Assembly (NCBI GenBank): GCA_024509875.1
Contig: JAMPIV010011333.1
Span: forward strand, 434,001-498,000
Direction of reading: 5' to 3'
Length of the DNA: 64,000 bases
Source: Oreohelix idahoensis
Lineage: Eukaryota > Mollusca > Gastropoda > Stylommatophora > Oreohelicidae
Part shown: positions 11,201 through 20,608 of the stretch, one piece after another
Layout: each line of letters starts with the position of its first letter
How positions within the stretch are numbered: position 1 is the first letter of the stretch
Notes under the pieces: generated by a model
The model's input: only the letters and a program-made list of their open reading frames with translations
What the model was told of the DNA's origin: nothing
The model's database searches: none
Translations under genes and position numbers: made by a program

Positions 11201-12982
11201 TCTTTTCATGGCGCTCCAGTCGATAATATTGCTGCCATAATTTACCGCATTTGGGACACGAAAATGAATGACTGGCCCTATCAATATCTACTATGTACGT
11301 AAAGTTATTTTTAAACATTAAAAGACGCAACGTATCCTGAAAACTATCGATACCTCTAAGTTTTGGGGTCAGGTTTTCCGCGTCGTCAAATTCGAAAATA
11401 TCACTATTTATGTTGAAACATTTTTCTAACTCCGGAATATCAATTAAACTAACCCCGGGGAAATCGATGAGGGACGGTAGTCCCTGCTATGTTTGCCACT
11501 GATCTACGAGCCGACTCGTGTGTTTTCTAGCATCCTTAACGGCAGCACCCCTAAAAACGGCTAAACACCTAAAAAAGCAAAAGTTATCACTGTATGGTTT
11601 GGCGTTTGAATCGTGTTGTAATGTGTTGATGTGTTTATTATCGTTTATGTAGGATGGAATGTCTGTTAAGCAGCAGCCGATTGGATAATCTTGTATATGA
11701 TAGATATAGAAGGAGGTCGCTGGAATATTATCAACATAGTATTTCGTGTTTGGTCTGTTTATTTGTGCTTGTGTGAGAATATCGCTGTCGTGTAAGTTTG
11801 AGACAAAAGATTTGAAATCTGTAATGTTGTTGAATAGATGTGGTTGTTCTAACACACAAGCATTATTATGTGAGGCATGATAGAAACGAAGGTCGTTTGT
11901 TTCTCTGTGTCTCAAAACTACGTTATGATTGTAGTTAATTTTAAATCGTTTTGTCTGTTGTGCAAATACAGGGAGCAAAAGAGAGAGCCATTCGATGGGT
12001 TGTGTTCTGTCTGGTCTATGGAAGAAAGTGAATGTAGATAGGTTTTTGTGTTTGTTTGCATGTGTCTTGATGGCTTGCCAATTCTGTGTATATTTCTCTC
12101 TGATGTCATTCGGTAAGTCTTGTAAGCTGTCGTAGTCAGAGGACAAGCGAGGTTTTTTATATGGGTTTGATGGGTACTGGTCATGGGTCGTTTCTTGGTC
12201 TGGCCTGTTTTTGGTGGGTGAGATGGGTTGGGGTCGGGTGTTGAAGAGGTAGTGGGTCCCGAGGGTGCTGATGAAGATAATCTGAAACAGTCTGGTGTTG
12301 TGGCGCCTGCTGCAGATAATGATGACGCTGTCTGTTGGTGCGCCAGGTTGAGGACGGATGTCTGTGGGTGAGTCAGGGTGGAGGGAAATGTTATGAAGGG
12401 CGCTGATGTTGTAGCTGGTGTTGTTGTTGTTGTGGTACCTGTTGGTAGTGTCTGTTTGTGCGCCAATGATGCAGTGGGGTTTGAAAAACTTTTGGTGCCT
12501 GGTGTTGTACACGTCGATGCTGAAGAGCTTGGTGTGGCACCTGATGTTGCTGTGGGGTATGATACTGGTGTAGGTACAGTTGGGTGATTTTGGTTTATGT
12601 AGACCCGCAACCTATCACCACGAGAAAAGGCTTTCCCGCAGACCTCACATGATAGTAGAGTCGTAGAATGGACGGTCTTGCTGTGACGCGATAGAGCATC
12701 ACGGCGGGAGAAAGTTTTGCCGCACCGGACACACATGAGGTTGTGTCCCACTGGGGTGCTTTGTACCACTGTCTCTGGACGTTGTGCGACAGGTCCATGC
12801 TCACTCTCTATGTGTCGTTGTAACGTATCAGGGCCTGTGAAGACTTGAGGACGGACACGGCAGGCGTGTCTCTGCTCCGCACGCACTGTCTCATAATGGC
12901 AAGTGAGGTCACGATTCCTGGTAAACGATCGAATGCATTGCACGCAGGTGTAGCCACAGTTCTTGTTTTGAGGTAACTCCAT
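8289..12982 (-). pseudogene. Polinton zinc-finger / OTU-like / family B DNA polymerase, broken
   Basis: Long leftward gene (~1560 codons if unbroken), ATG at 12982. Order: C2H2-like fingers (12982-12600; the best is CVRCGKTFSRRDALSRH with its final H, others have lost a ligand); Pro/Ser/Thr-rich linker; an OTU-like module with DNFCFFRC near 11590; a finger-like CPKCGKLW...H...C near 11260; exonuclease FDYE (~11066) and NSGKYD; GGPSIIFHR; polymerase motif A FDANALYL (~10050); FHGCLFHGH; motif B LLRNAAYGKT (~9100); motif C DTDS (~8807); end STSPLNI-like TTSPLNI. Breaks: frame change in the linker near 12200; TAG 11487-11489; 2-bp CA expansion near 10463; TAG 10291-10293; one-base loss in C5 at 10134-10138; T9 at 8987-8995. 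Polymerase motifs themselves are intact. Protein-primed replication is known for the family. Confidence 0.93.
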
Positions 12983-13020
12983 CTGTTGAAGAGAGGAACA
13001 AAAAGACGTTAGTCACACAT

Positions 13021-13116
<96 letters not shown>

Positions 13117-13350
13117 CACAACATATATGTAACAAGCAGTTAAATAAAACACAGACAATCTGATAGAGAGAGAGAGAAAGAGAGAGAGAGAGAAAAAGAG
13201 AGAAAGAGAGAAAGAGAGAAAGAGAGAAAGAGAAAGAGAGAAAGAGACAGAGAGAAAGAGAGAAAAAGAGAGTCACACATAAAATTAAATAGATTTATAT
13301 ATATATAACAACATATATGTAACAAACAGGTAAATAAAACACAGACAATC

Positions 13351-13423
<73 letters not shown>

Positions 13424-13586
13424 GAGAGAAAGAGAGAAAGAGAGAGAGAGAAAGAGAGTCACACATAAAATTAAATAGATATATAACAACATATATGTAA
13501 CAAGCAGTTAAATAAAACACAGACAATCTGATAGAGACAGAGACAGAGAGAGAGAGAGAGAGAGAGATAGAGAGAAAGAGAAAGAA
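12983..13586. repeat. Higher-order (TA)n/(GA)n tandem repeat in Polinton
   Basis: Three successive units start with GTCACACATAAAATTA (13012, 13272, 13458), each followed by TA-rich DNA, ACATATATGTAACAA, AACACAGACAATCTGATAGAG and a (GA)n run. The first unit holds a long (TA)n at about 13027-13115. The block lies just upstream of the polymerase start codon. Frames through it (Ser/Leu or Tyr/Ile rich) are artefacts. Confidence 0.9.
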
Positions 13587-14887
13587 TGAACAGGTAAATA
13601 GAAAGATCAGTCTTATAGACAGCAGGTGTACACACGCCTACTCTTAGTTATAACCAGTCTTATATTTTCATTCTGTTATCAAATGAAAGAAATTTTGTTC
13701 TGTAACATATCACAAAGGCCCGCGCGCGCGTTGTGGAACCAAATCAATTTATCGATCTACCCACCCGTCTTTGCGCCACAACCAAATAAGTATTTGACAT
13801 AGACAATTAGTCTCTACAAGTGTAGACTGTTTTTATCAGACAGTATTACAAGTTGTGGTATAATATCGATGATGACTCATACTATATGTATACAATGAAC
13901 AAAGCACTTGCTTGACAACAGGCGAGAAACGTAGATAAGTTTTAAACTAAGACAATTTTTCAGAACTTAGACTGTGCCTAGCACATAACAAATAAACCGG
14001 TTAAGTCTTAACTTATCGAAAAATATACACGTTAAAATGTTATGTAAGAATTTAACATCTTAATCAAAAAAAAAGGAACACACACACACAGAGAAAAATA
14101 ACAGAGATATTTATTTATTTCCAGTCTCTGACTGTTAAGAAAAAACATAACGAATACAGAAACACACGACCATATAAAAAATTATTGTTCCCACGGAGTC
14201 TCTGACTGTTAAGAAAATACTCCTATCGAAAAAATGAAAAGACAAACACATAACCATATATTTTTCCACAGAATACGCTTAAACAGACACAGACATATAT
14301 CTTTTAAATACAGAAAACGATAGAAATATTTAAGATATAAAGATATTTATATTTAACACAAAACAGAATAACATACGTTTCGTTGTGATCTTGATGTGGT
14401 CTGGTTTCCAGAAGGCTGTTTCTTGGTTTCAACGTCTGATTTTTCAAAACGACTGGAGGTCTTTACTGGTCGCGGGTTGTTGCATGAATGAGACAGGTCT
14501 AAAACAATTCTTTATTAAGACAAAGATTTGGCGATCGCACTGCGCATGCGTCCACAAGTTGTTCCGGGCGAAAACTTCACGTGCGGCTTTGTTAGTCACG
14601 CGACGTACTAAGAACGTTTTGGAAACCGTTATCAATTATCTTCGTTACACGAATTTTAATTGCGACCAGATGTGTTTGCATAATTAATTAGTCTCTGATC
14701 GGGAAATGGTTCCTCGAACAAAGCCAATTTCATTCATAAAGATCCTATGACAGATGTGCGCACGTGCGCACGCAATAACTTCAGAGATCTCGCACGTGCG
14801 GGTTTGTGGGCGAATAGTGGAATCGATATGCAATTTTATTACGCGAATGTTTAATTGTACCCAGTAATATTATTCCCCGGTAGGAAT
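13587..14887. promoter_or_regulatory. Divergent intergenic/control region of Polinton
   Basis: About 1.3 kb without a supported gene between the leftward polymerase and the rightward ATPase, so it should hold the divergent promoters. AT-rich until about 14500, then a patch rich in CGCATGCG and CACGTG words. GTCTCTGACTGTTAAGAAAA appears twice (about 14125 and 14200). Confidence 0.45.
14756..14771. promoter_or_regulatory. 16-bp perfect palindrome GTGCGCACGTGCGCAC
   Basis: Self-complementary over 16 bp with an E-box-like CACGTG centre, repeated in part just downstream (TCGCACGTGCG at about 14790). It lies about 115 bp before the first ATPase ATG. A binding-site role is inference. Confidence 0.4.
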
Positions 14888-15457
14888 ATGACTTTTTACA
14901 TTTGAACAAAGCCAAAAAGTTCTGGGAAAACTGTTTTTGTACAGCGTTTCTTGAAACATATACGAGATATGATGACACCTGTACCTGATGAAATTATATG
15001 GTATTATGGGGAATGGCAAGCTATGTATAATTCGATGCCTGGAGTTCAGTTTATTGAAGGACTGCCAGACATTGAGTAGTGGAGAGGTGATAAGAAACGT
15101 TTGGTCGTTATCGATGATTTGATGACTGAGACAGATGATAGAGTAACTAAATTATTCACAAAAGGGAGTCATCACCGCGATGTAAGTGTAATGTACCTGG
15201 TGCAAAATTTATTTGGCAAGAACAAAGAACACAGAACCATTAGCTTGAATTCTCATTATATAGTGCTTTTCAGAAACCAACGCGATGGATCTCAGATTGT
15301 TAATCTAGCCAAACAGATGTACCCAGGTCGTACTGCCTATGTCCAAGAAAGTTTTAAAGACGCGACGTCGGCCCCACACGGTTATTTGCTAATCGACCTG
15401 AGACAGACAACACCAGACACTCTGCGACTTCGTACCTACAAATTTCCACACGAATAA
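14888..15457 (+). pseudogene. Polinton packaging ATPase (FtsK/HerA type), two nonsense codons
   Basis: Reading from ATG 14888, one frame gives KPKSSGKTVFVQRFL (Walker A SGKT, with the first loop glycine replaced), WYYGEWQ, then LVVIDDLMTE (Walker B), LVQNLFGKNKEHRTISLN and a C-terminus near YKFPHE. In-frame stops lie at TGA 14903-14905 and TAG 15077-15079; the 118-residue part from 15101 is open. At about 190 codons it is near the usual length of Polinton ATPases, which belong to the A32/FtsK-HerA packaging group and would pump the genome into capsids. First gene of the rightward cluster, 28 bp before the next start. Confidence 0.85.
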
Positions 15458-15485
15458 CAAGTCGTATACGTCCCGAAATAACGAG

Positions 15486-15802
15486 ATGGGAGAAAAGGTG
15501 AAACGCCATGCTGATATGTTAAGGTTTCTAGGGAAGGCAAAACCCCCAGTCATCAAGGCTGTTATGAAAACAGCGTCACCCGATCTGGTAAAAACACTCT
15601 GTGAATGTTGTCACAACGTATTAAAAGGTAACGTTACACTGACACCCCTCAGAAGAGGCGTATGCGTCGTTACAAAAACACTCTGAGAGCGCTCACCAAG
15701 AAGACATTGTCGCTCAAAAGACGAAAACAATTTTTACAAACTGGAGGTTTTTTAAGTGCGTTGTTAATTCCCCTACTAAGCCTTCTAAGAGGGTTCTTGT
15801 AG
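15486..15802 (+). pseudogene. Small basic Polinton protein with GGFL C-terminus, frameshifted
   Basis: ATG 15486. The first 54 codons read MGEKVKRHADMLRFL, then DLVKTLCECCHNVLKGNVTL; one base is missing near 15648, after which the adjacent frame gives a very basic stretch (QKRRMRRYKNTLRALTKK), FLQTGGFLSALLIPLLSLL and a stop at 15800-15802. A basic middle plus hydrophobic GGFL tail is a recurrent small Polinton protein, probably a virion or DNA-associated component; its function is not established here. The next ATG follows the stop directly at 15803. Confidence 0.7.
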
Positions 15803-16252
15803 ATGGCCAAGAAAATGATTTTGATGGATCCTCGTTTGTTAGAGGTTCAAAAACCTTAGAGAGCCCCCGATGCTCTGAGAGATAACTTGGGAGAATTGGA
15901 CAGTCAAATGCAACTAGTCTTGGAACTAGAAGACATGCCAGTGGGTGACAAAGCTAGACTATATCAACGAACACTGCAGCGTTATTTGAATCGACTAGAA
16001 CAGTACAGTCACGTACCCCTAGGTCTCGTGGATATTAAGTCTCAACTTAACGAGTCAAGCTCGAAACCTCCCATCGAGCAACGCACTGTACTTAAAAACG
16101 AGATTGTCGACAAAACTCTTCAGTCGTCACCAGAACAAGTCACACCCACTAATCGAAAAAAGGTGGTTGCCAGTAATTTGCGAGAAACATCGTCGTATTC
16201 GCTCATAAGAAGGAAAAAGACACCAAAGTGGGAAGCATGGCCAAAGAAGTGA
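15803..16252 (+). pseudogene. Conserved short Polinton protein (MAKKMILMDPR), one stop
   Basis: ATG at 15803 directly after the preceding stop. Reads MAKKMILMDPRLLEVQKP, TAG at 15857-15859, then an open 121-residue remainder (APDALRDNLGELDSQMQ, KARLYQRTLQRYLNRLEQY) with a basic C-terminus. The N-terminus and the YxxxLQRYL block resemble a recurrent Polinton gene of unknown role placed beside the capsid cluster. Helix-rich and charged; possibly a virion or assembly protein. It overlaps the integrase start by 16 bp. Confidence 0.65.
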
Positions 16253-17307
16253 ATAAGATTTTAAAACAACATTACTACGAACCGAAACGACCAGGTTCGT
16301 ATGGAGGAGTCGGGGCCTTACAACGTAGTTCCAAACTTAATCGTAAGAAAATTAAAGAGTGGTTAGGTCATCAGGATACCTACACTTTACACAAACCAGT
16401 GCGTAGAAAATTTAAGAGACGGGTGACTATCGCTGGTGGTATCGATCAACAGTTCCAGGCTGATTTAATTGACTTGCGAGGATTAAAGAAATTCAACGAT
16501 GAGTTTTCCTATCTAGTAACGTGTATCGATGTGTTTAGTAAATTCGCTTGGGCTGTTCCTCTAAAAAAAAAAACTTGGAAAGCTTTAGTAGCAGCGGTAA
16601 AAACAATATTTACCAGTCGCAAACCTATAAATTTTCAAACAGGCAAAGGCAGTGAGTTCGTCAACAAAACATTCTTAAAGTTTCTTAAAGACGAGTGTGT
16701 CCATTTCTTCACTACGGAGAATGAAGATACCAAGGCAGCTATTGTCGAGAGGTTTAATCGAACCCTCAAAGAAAAAACGTGGCGTTACTTTACCAAAACC
16801 AACAGTCTTCGCTACGTCGACGTGATACAGCAACTGGTCCAAAACTACAACAATTCGTATCATCAGAGTATTAAGATGGCGCCGGCGGAAGTTACCCCGA
16901 GCAACCAAGAAGAGGTGTGGTATACGTTGTACTCGACCCCTGACGTCATCGGCAGAAAAGTCTATTTTAAAGCCGGTGATCGCGTGCGGATCGCCCAAGC
17001 CAGACAAACTTTTTAAAAGGGTTATACACCGGCGTGGACAGAAGAACTGTTTACGGTCAGCCGACTAAACCAAACAAGACCGGTCACGTACGTCCTTAAA
17101 GATGATTCGGGTGAGGATCTGAAAGGTTCTTTTTACCAAGAAGAGTTGCAGCGGGTCGGTGACAAGGTAGTTTATCGAATCGAGTCCATTTTGCAAGAAC
17201 GGCGAGGTGTCAGGGGTGTAAAAGAGTATTTAGTCAAATGGTTCGGTTATAACTCATCATTCAACAGCTGGATTTCCGCCAAACAACTAGCGAAATATCG
17301 AGACTGA
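16237..17307 (+). pseudogene. Polinton integrase with C-terminal chromodomain; dead
   Basis: ATG 16237 (MAKEVNKILKQHYYEPKRPG). Domains in order: N-terminal WLGHQDTYTLHKPVRRKF; DDE core with FQADLIDLRG (first Asp), NFQTGKGSEF (second Asp replaced by Gly, codon 16642-16644) and AAIVERFNRTLKEK (Glu present). A TAA at 17014-17016 interrupts the frame, which then continues to a chromodomain (VVYRIESILQERRG, EYLVKWFGYNSSFNSWISA) and stops at 17305-17307. The Polinton integrase joins the element ends to 6-bp staggered sites; the chromodomain is thought to guide targeting. Gly in place of a catalytic Asp and the nonsense codon each predict loss of function. Confidence 0.92.
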
Positions 17308-17572
17308 TGGAGATTGAAGAAGAAGTGAGCACCCCAGTTTTGCGGCCACCCCCGCCCAAGACCACGAGAACCTCGGTCTGGCCTTTTTTGGGAAACTAGT
17401 CCCGCGACTAGAGATCGTTTTCATCTGTCAGATGATCGTTATATATGTCGTCATCGGTGTCTCGTTATTCAATCTCAGTCGGAGCAACGCAGAGGGACCA
17501 GACGGCACGTTTTGGATCGCCTTAATGAGCAGTTGTCTGGGTTACATGTTACCTAACCCTAAGATAGGATGA
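17308..17572 (+). pseudogene. Small Polinton membrane protein, frameshifted
   Basis: ATG 17308 directly after the integrase stop: MEIEEEVSTPVLRPPPP, then a one-base loss near 17357. The following frame gives GKLVPRLEIVFICQMIVIYV, a hydrophobic segment continuing into VVIGVSLFNL, and a second hydrophobic stretch with SSCLGYMLPNP near the end. The block KLVPRLEIVF...LGYxLPNP recurs in Polintons beside capsid genes. Likely one or two membrane spans; role unknown. Its TGA (17570-17572) overlaps the next ATG as ATGA. Confidence 0.7.
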
Positions 17573-18316
17573 GTTTTTACGTGACTTTACCTAGCAATGC
17601 CTCGATGAAAATATACCCAAACAATAACGCCGTTCACTTTTTCGGCAAATTGCCACAGACTATAGACTTGACTTCGAGTTATGAGGTCGGTTTGGTTGAG
17701 ATTTAATTTCTCAAAAGTTATTTTAACGTGCTAGAGGATGATGTATGGATACATTACTTTCCCAACAAAGAAGATGAGTCTATACTACTCACGTTACCCG
17801 CCGGTCTATACACGTCACCCGACATGCTGATCGACGAGTTGAATCGTTTGCTGTTAGACACAGATGTGGATGAAAAAGCCCGAGTTAGATTCCATTTTAA
17901 CAATAATAAGGCCACCTTTAATCTGTATGATCCGGAGGTTGAAGTTAGAATTAGCGAGACGTTGAAACACATGTTAGGTTTTCCTGCCTCGCTCGCCACA
18001 AACATCGACCCAATACTACGAAGTACAAATGGATAGCGACATGAAAAATGTATACGTGTACTGCGATCTAGTATCGGCGAGACCGGTTGAAGATGCCTCT
18101 GTCTCTTTGTTACGGATTGTCCCTATTTTGGAAAGGACTACCGCTTCGGTTTTCAGGATTTACGACAAACCACACTACGTACCCCTGAGCCGTTTTTCGT
18201 TTGACGCGGTGGAAATCCTTTTAACTAATGATCAGGGTAAGACTATCCCATTCACTAGCGGAGCTTCTGTGTTGACACTCCACTTCCGAACTCACAGACG
18301 TTTTGATTTTAAATAG
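17569..18316 (+). pseudogene. Polinton minor capsid (penton-like) protein, broken
   Basis: ATG 17569, overlapping the previous stop. N-terminus MSFYVTLPSNASMKIYPNNN with EVGLVEI, then TAA 17704-17706, then LTLPAGLYTSPDMLIDELN and KHMLGFP. The frame changes near 18030, after which NVYVYCDLVSARPVEDAS, LLRIVP and the C-terminal LTLHFRTHR follow. About 249 codons, the usual length. The MSFYVTLPSN start and LHFR end mark the conserved Polinton minor capsid protein, a single jelly-roll related to vertex proteins of adeno-like viruses by established work. Two lesions make this copy non-functional as read. Confidence 0.8.
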
Positions 18317-18320
18317 AAAA

Positions 18321-18788
18321 ATGGTCAGACACGTACCCATCCGACGAAACCCCAAAATGTATGAGGATTTTTACTGCAACCAAGCTGGCCACGGGATGCC
18401 AGTGTTTATCGGAGGCAGAAGTCAAAGAGGACATGGTTTGGGTAGTTTTTTCGGCGGGCTCGGTCGCATGGTTCTCCCGTGGTTAAAAACTGGAGGCAAA
18501 GCTTTACTCAGAGAAGGGCTTGGCACCGGTCTACAGGTCGCGAGCGACGCGTTAGCCGGCAGAAATATTGGTGAGTCATTTCGTGAACGAGCCAAAAAAT
18601 CGGGTCAACGTTTATTACAGGGAGCCGTTGATCACCTCACCACTAACCAATCGGGTAGCGGTCTTAACAGAAAAAGAAAAACGAGAGCTGCCCCACCTGG
18701 CGAGCCGAAACGAATAAAACGCAGTAATCGAGCTCGCCCTTCCCATTCTCACAAGAAGAAGCGACGGTACTCTGATATATTTGAATGA
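18321..18788 (+). CDS. pVI-like virion protein of Polinton
   Basis: Open 155-residue frame from ATG 18321 (an upstream TTG extension is not needed). Sequence: basic N-terminus, GHGMPVFIGGRSQRGHGLGS, a glycine-rich amphipathic region (FFGGLGRMVLPWLKTGGKAL), a helical middle (LASDALAGRNIGESFRERA-like) and a lysine/arginine-rich C-terminus with KRKTR and KKKRRYSDIF. Polintons carry such a Gly-rich amphipathic plus basic protein between minor and major capsid genes; it has been compared with adenovirus pVI. Predicted internal virion or membrane-lytic role, perhaps processed by the element's protease; that is inference. The stop overlaps the next ATG (ATGA, 18785-18788). Confidence 0.72.
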   Translation: MVRHVPIRRNPKMYEDFYCNQAGHGMPVFIGGRSQRGHGLGSFFGGLGRMVLPWLKTGGKALLREGLGTGLQVASDALAGRNIGESFRERAKKSGQRLLQGAVDHLTTNQSGSGLNRKRKTRAAPPGEPKRIKRSNRARPSHSHKKKRRYSDIFE

Positions 18789-20098
18789 TGGCGCTTATTC
18801 ACCCCAGCTCGTGCGAATGTCTTCACAGTGGTCTAGATTTGTTTAGCGTACCACCAACGCAGACAGCCGTAGAAGAGGGACAATTTGTGGAGATACATCC
18901 ATTGGCTGCCTTAGCCCCCGGAGCCCCGGTGGAATGTGTAATATCGGGAAACGGTGAAGAATATCTAGATTTGTTCAATACTTTTCTGCACGTGCGCGCC
19001 AAAATCACGTTAGCTAATGGCGGCGCATTACCCACTGACGCAGATGTGGCCCCGATCAACTATTACCTGCACAGTTTATTCTCACAAGTCGACGTTTCCC
19101 TAGACGACACGCTGATTACACCCAGCGAGAACACCTACCCTTATAGAGCTTACATGGAAGCCACGTTGAATTACGAGGAGGAAGCCAAACGAGGCCATCT
19201 GACAGCGGCTCTGTTTTACAAAAACACCCCAAACTTTATTACAGAAACAATTGGTGATAATAACAACGGGTTAAGACTGCGTCGACATATAGCTGCTGGT
19301 TCTCAGGACATTGATATGATGGGTCGTTTACATTCAGATATCTTCGATCAAGATCGCTACCTATTAAATGGTGTGACCGTTAAAGTAAAACTCACGCCGT
19401 CTAAAGATGCCTTCAACGTGCTAGGACACGACCCCACCGGTGGTTATAAATCTATTATAACTTATGCGGCCTTGGTTGTCCGGAAAGCCAAATTAAACCC
19501 CGCCGTCTCTCTAGCCTACGAGAAAGCCTTGGTGCGAGGTAATGCCAAGTACCCTTTGAAACGAGTTGTGCTAAAAACGTTCTCTATCCCTAGAGGTATG
19601 CTATCGCACATGCAGGATAATCTATTTCTCAGTCAAACACCCACACGGATCGTGATTGGCCTAGTCACTTCGACCGCTTTTAACGGGTCGTATACGTCTA
19701 ATCCGTTCAATTTCGCTACCTTTGGTCTGATATATTTGAATGTCAGCGCGGACGGCAGAACAGTCAGTGGCAAGCCTTTGTCCATGGATTATGAGCACAA
19801 CCAGTACGTGAGAGCCTTCTTCGGGACGAATCTAGCTATGGGACTGGTTGGTAAAGACGCCGGCAACGATCTCGAGTATAGACATTTTAAGAACGGTTAC
19901 GCCTTATACGCCTTTGACCTCACCCCCAGTTTACTGGACGGTGACCAGTTTGAGATGGCCAAGTCGGGTCCTGTCTCAGTAGAACTTAAATTCTCTGAGG
20001 TCACACCCGAACCATTACAGGTTCTCGTCTACGCCAAGCAAGACTCGATCTTGGAGATCTCGAAATCGCGCCAAGTTTTGACAGACTACACTACTTAG
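18785..20098 (+). CDS. Polinton major capsid protein (double jelly-roll), intact
   Basis: Open 437-codon frame; start at 18785 or at the adjacent ATG 18788. Hallmark blocks: HPSSCECLHSGLDLFSVPPT at the N-terminus, SLFSQVDVSLDDTLITPS, NTYPYRAYMEATLNY, GRLHSDIFDQDRYLLNGVTV, VVRKAKLNPAVSLAYEKAL, NGYALYAFDLTP and a C-terminus near SRQVLTDYT. Length and block order match the known Polinton double jelly-roll capsid protein, which by analogy with adenovirus hexon forms trimeric capsomers in the nucleus. No stop or frameshift is seen, unlike the flanking minor capsid gene. It is the longest undamaged gene of the element and the best candidate for phylogenetic placement. Confidence 0.95.
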   Translation: MMALIHPSSCECLHSGLDLFSVPPTQTAVEEGQFVEIHPLAALAPGAPVECVISGNGEEYLDLFNTFLHVRAKITLANGGALPTDADVAPINYYLHSLFSQVDVSLDDTLITPSENTYPYRAYMEATLNYEEEAKRGHLTAALFYKNTPNFITETIGDNNNGLRLRRHIAAGSQDIDMMGRLHSDIFDQDRYLLNGVTVKVKLTPSKDAFNVLGHDPTGGYKSIITYAALVVRKAKLNPAVSLAYEKALVRGNAKYPLKRVVLKTFSIPRGMLSHMQDNLFLSQTPTRIVIGLVTSTAFNGSYTSNPFNFATFGLIYLNVSADGRTVSGKPLSMDYEHNQYVRAFFGTNLAMGLVGKDAGNDLEYRHFKNGYALYAFDLTPSLLDGDQFEMAKSGPVSVELKFSEVTPEPLQVLVYAKQDSILEISKSRQVLTDYTT

Positions 20099-20101
20099 AC
20101 G

Positions 20102-20608
20102 ATGAATACAGACGAGATACGGACCATCCTCCTGTCGGATATATTTGTTAAACGAACTGGACTCGTTAAAGTTTTAGCTCGTGACCAATTACTTCTACGT
20201 ATCGATCCGACCAAGACGGCTGCTTTCGTCATCAACACTGACCCTAGCTATCGAGCTGGTGACCATTGGGTCGCTCTATATTATAATGGACTTGCCACTT
20301 TTGAATATTTTGATTCTTTCGGCCTACCGCCTAGACACCCGGACCTGATTAGTTTTATAGTCAGAAACTCTACCCGACCTGTTAACTACAACGCTAGACA
20401 TGTACAAGATGTAGTTACCAATGTTTGTGGCCTCTACGCCATTTATTTCATCTTGATCAAAGTTCGCGGTGGTACTATGCAGCTCGTCCTACTACCCTTT
20501 TCGGCTAGACAACACGCCAACGATCGATTAGTTATTCGATTAGTCAGACCCTGGCTAGCGAACCACAAGACTGTTTTTTCGTTCATAGACAAAAGCAGAG
20601 ATCAATAG
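20102..20608 (+). CDS. Polinton adenain-like cysteine protease, intact
   Basis: Open 168-codon frame, ATG three bases after the capsid stop. Catalytic landmarks of the adenain/Ulp1 (C5/C48) group are present: His in AGDHWVALYYN, acidic residue in FEYFDSFGLPP, Gln in HVQDVVTN and Cys in NVCGLYAIYFI. Known role of the family: maturation cleavage of virion precursor proteins. Length is a little short, normal for Polintons. The 3' coding end (from 20508) has two decayed copies in the downstream non-coding DNA. Confidence 0.92.
   Translation: MNTDEIRTILLSDIFVKRTGLVKVLARDQLLLRIDPTKTAAFVINTDPSYRAGDHWVALYYNGLATFEYFDSFGLPPRHPDLISFIVRNSTRPVNYNARHVQDVVTNVCGLYAIYFILIKVRGGTMQLVLLPFSARQHANDRLVIRLVRPWLANHKTVFSFIDKSRDQ

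Noticed and set aside
13025..13526. Ser/Leu- and Tyr/Ile-rich frames
   Set aside because: Direct translations of (GA)n and (TA)n tracts.
14385..14687. 100-codon frame in the Polinton control region
   Set aside because: No similarity, and the position suits promoter DNA better than a gene.
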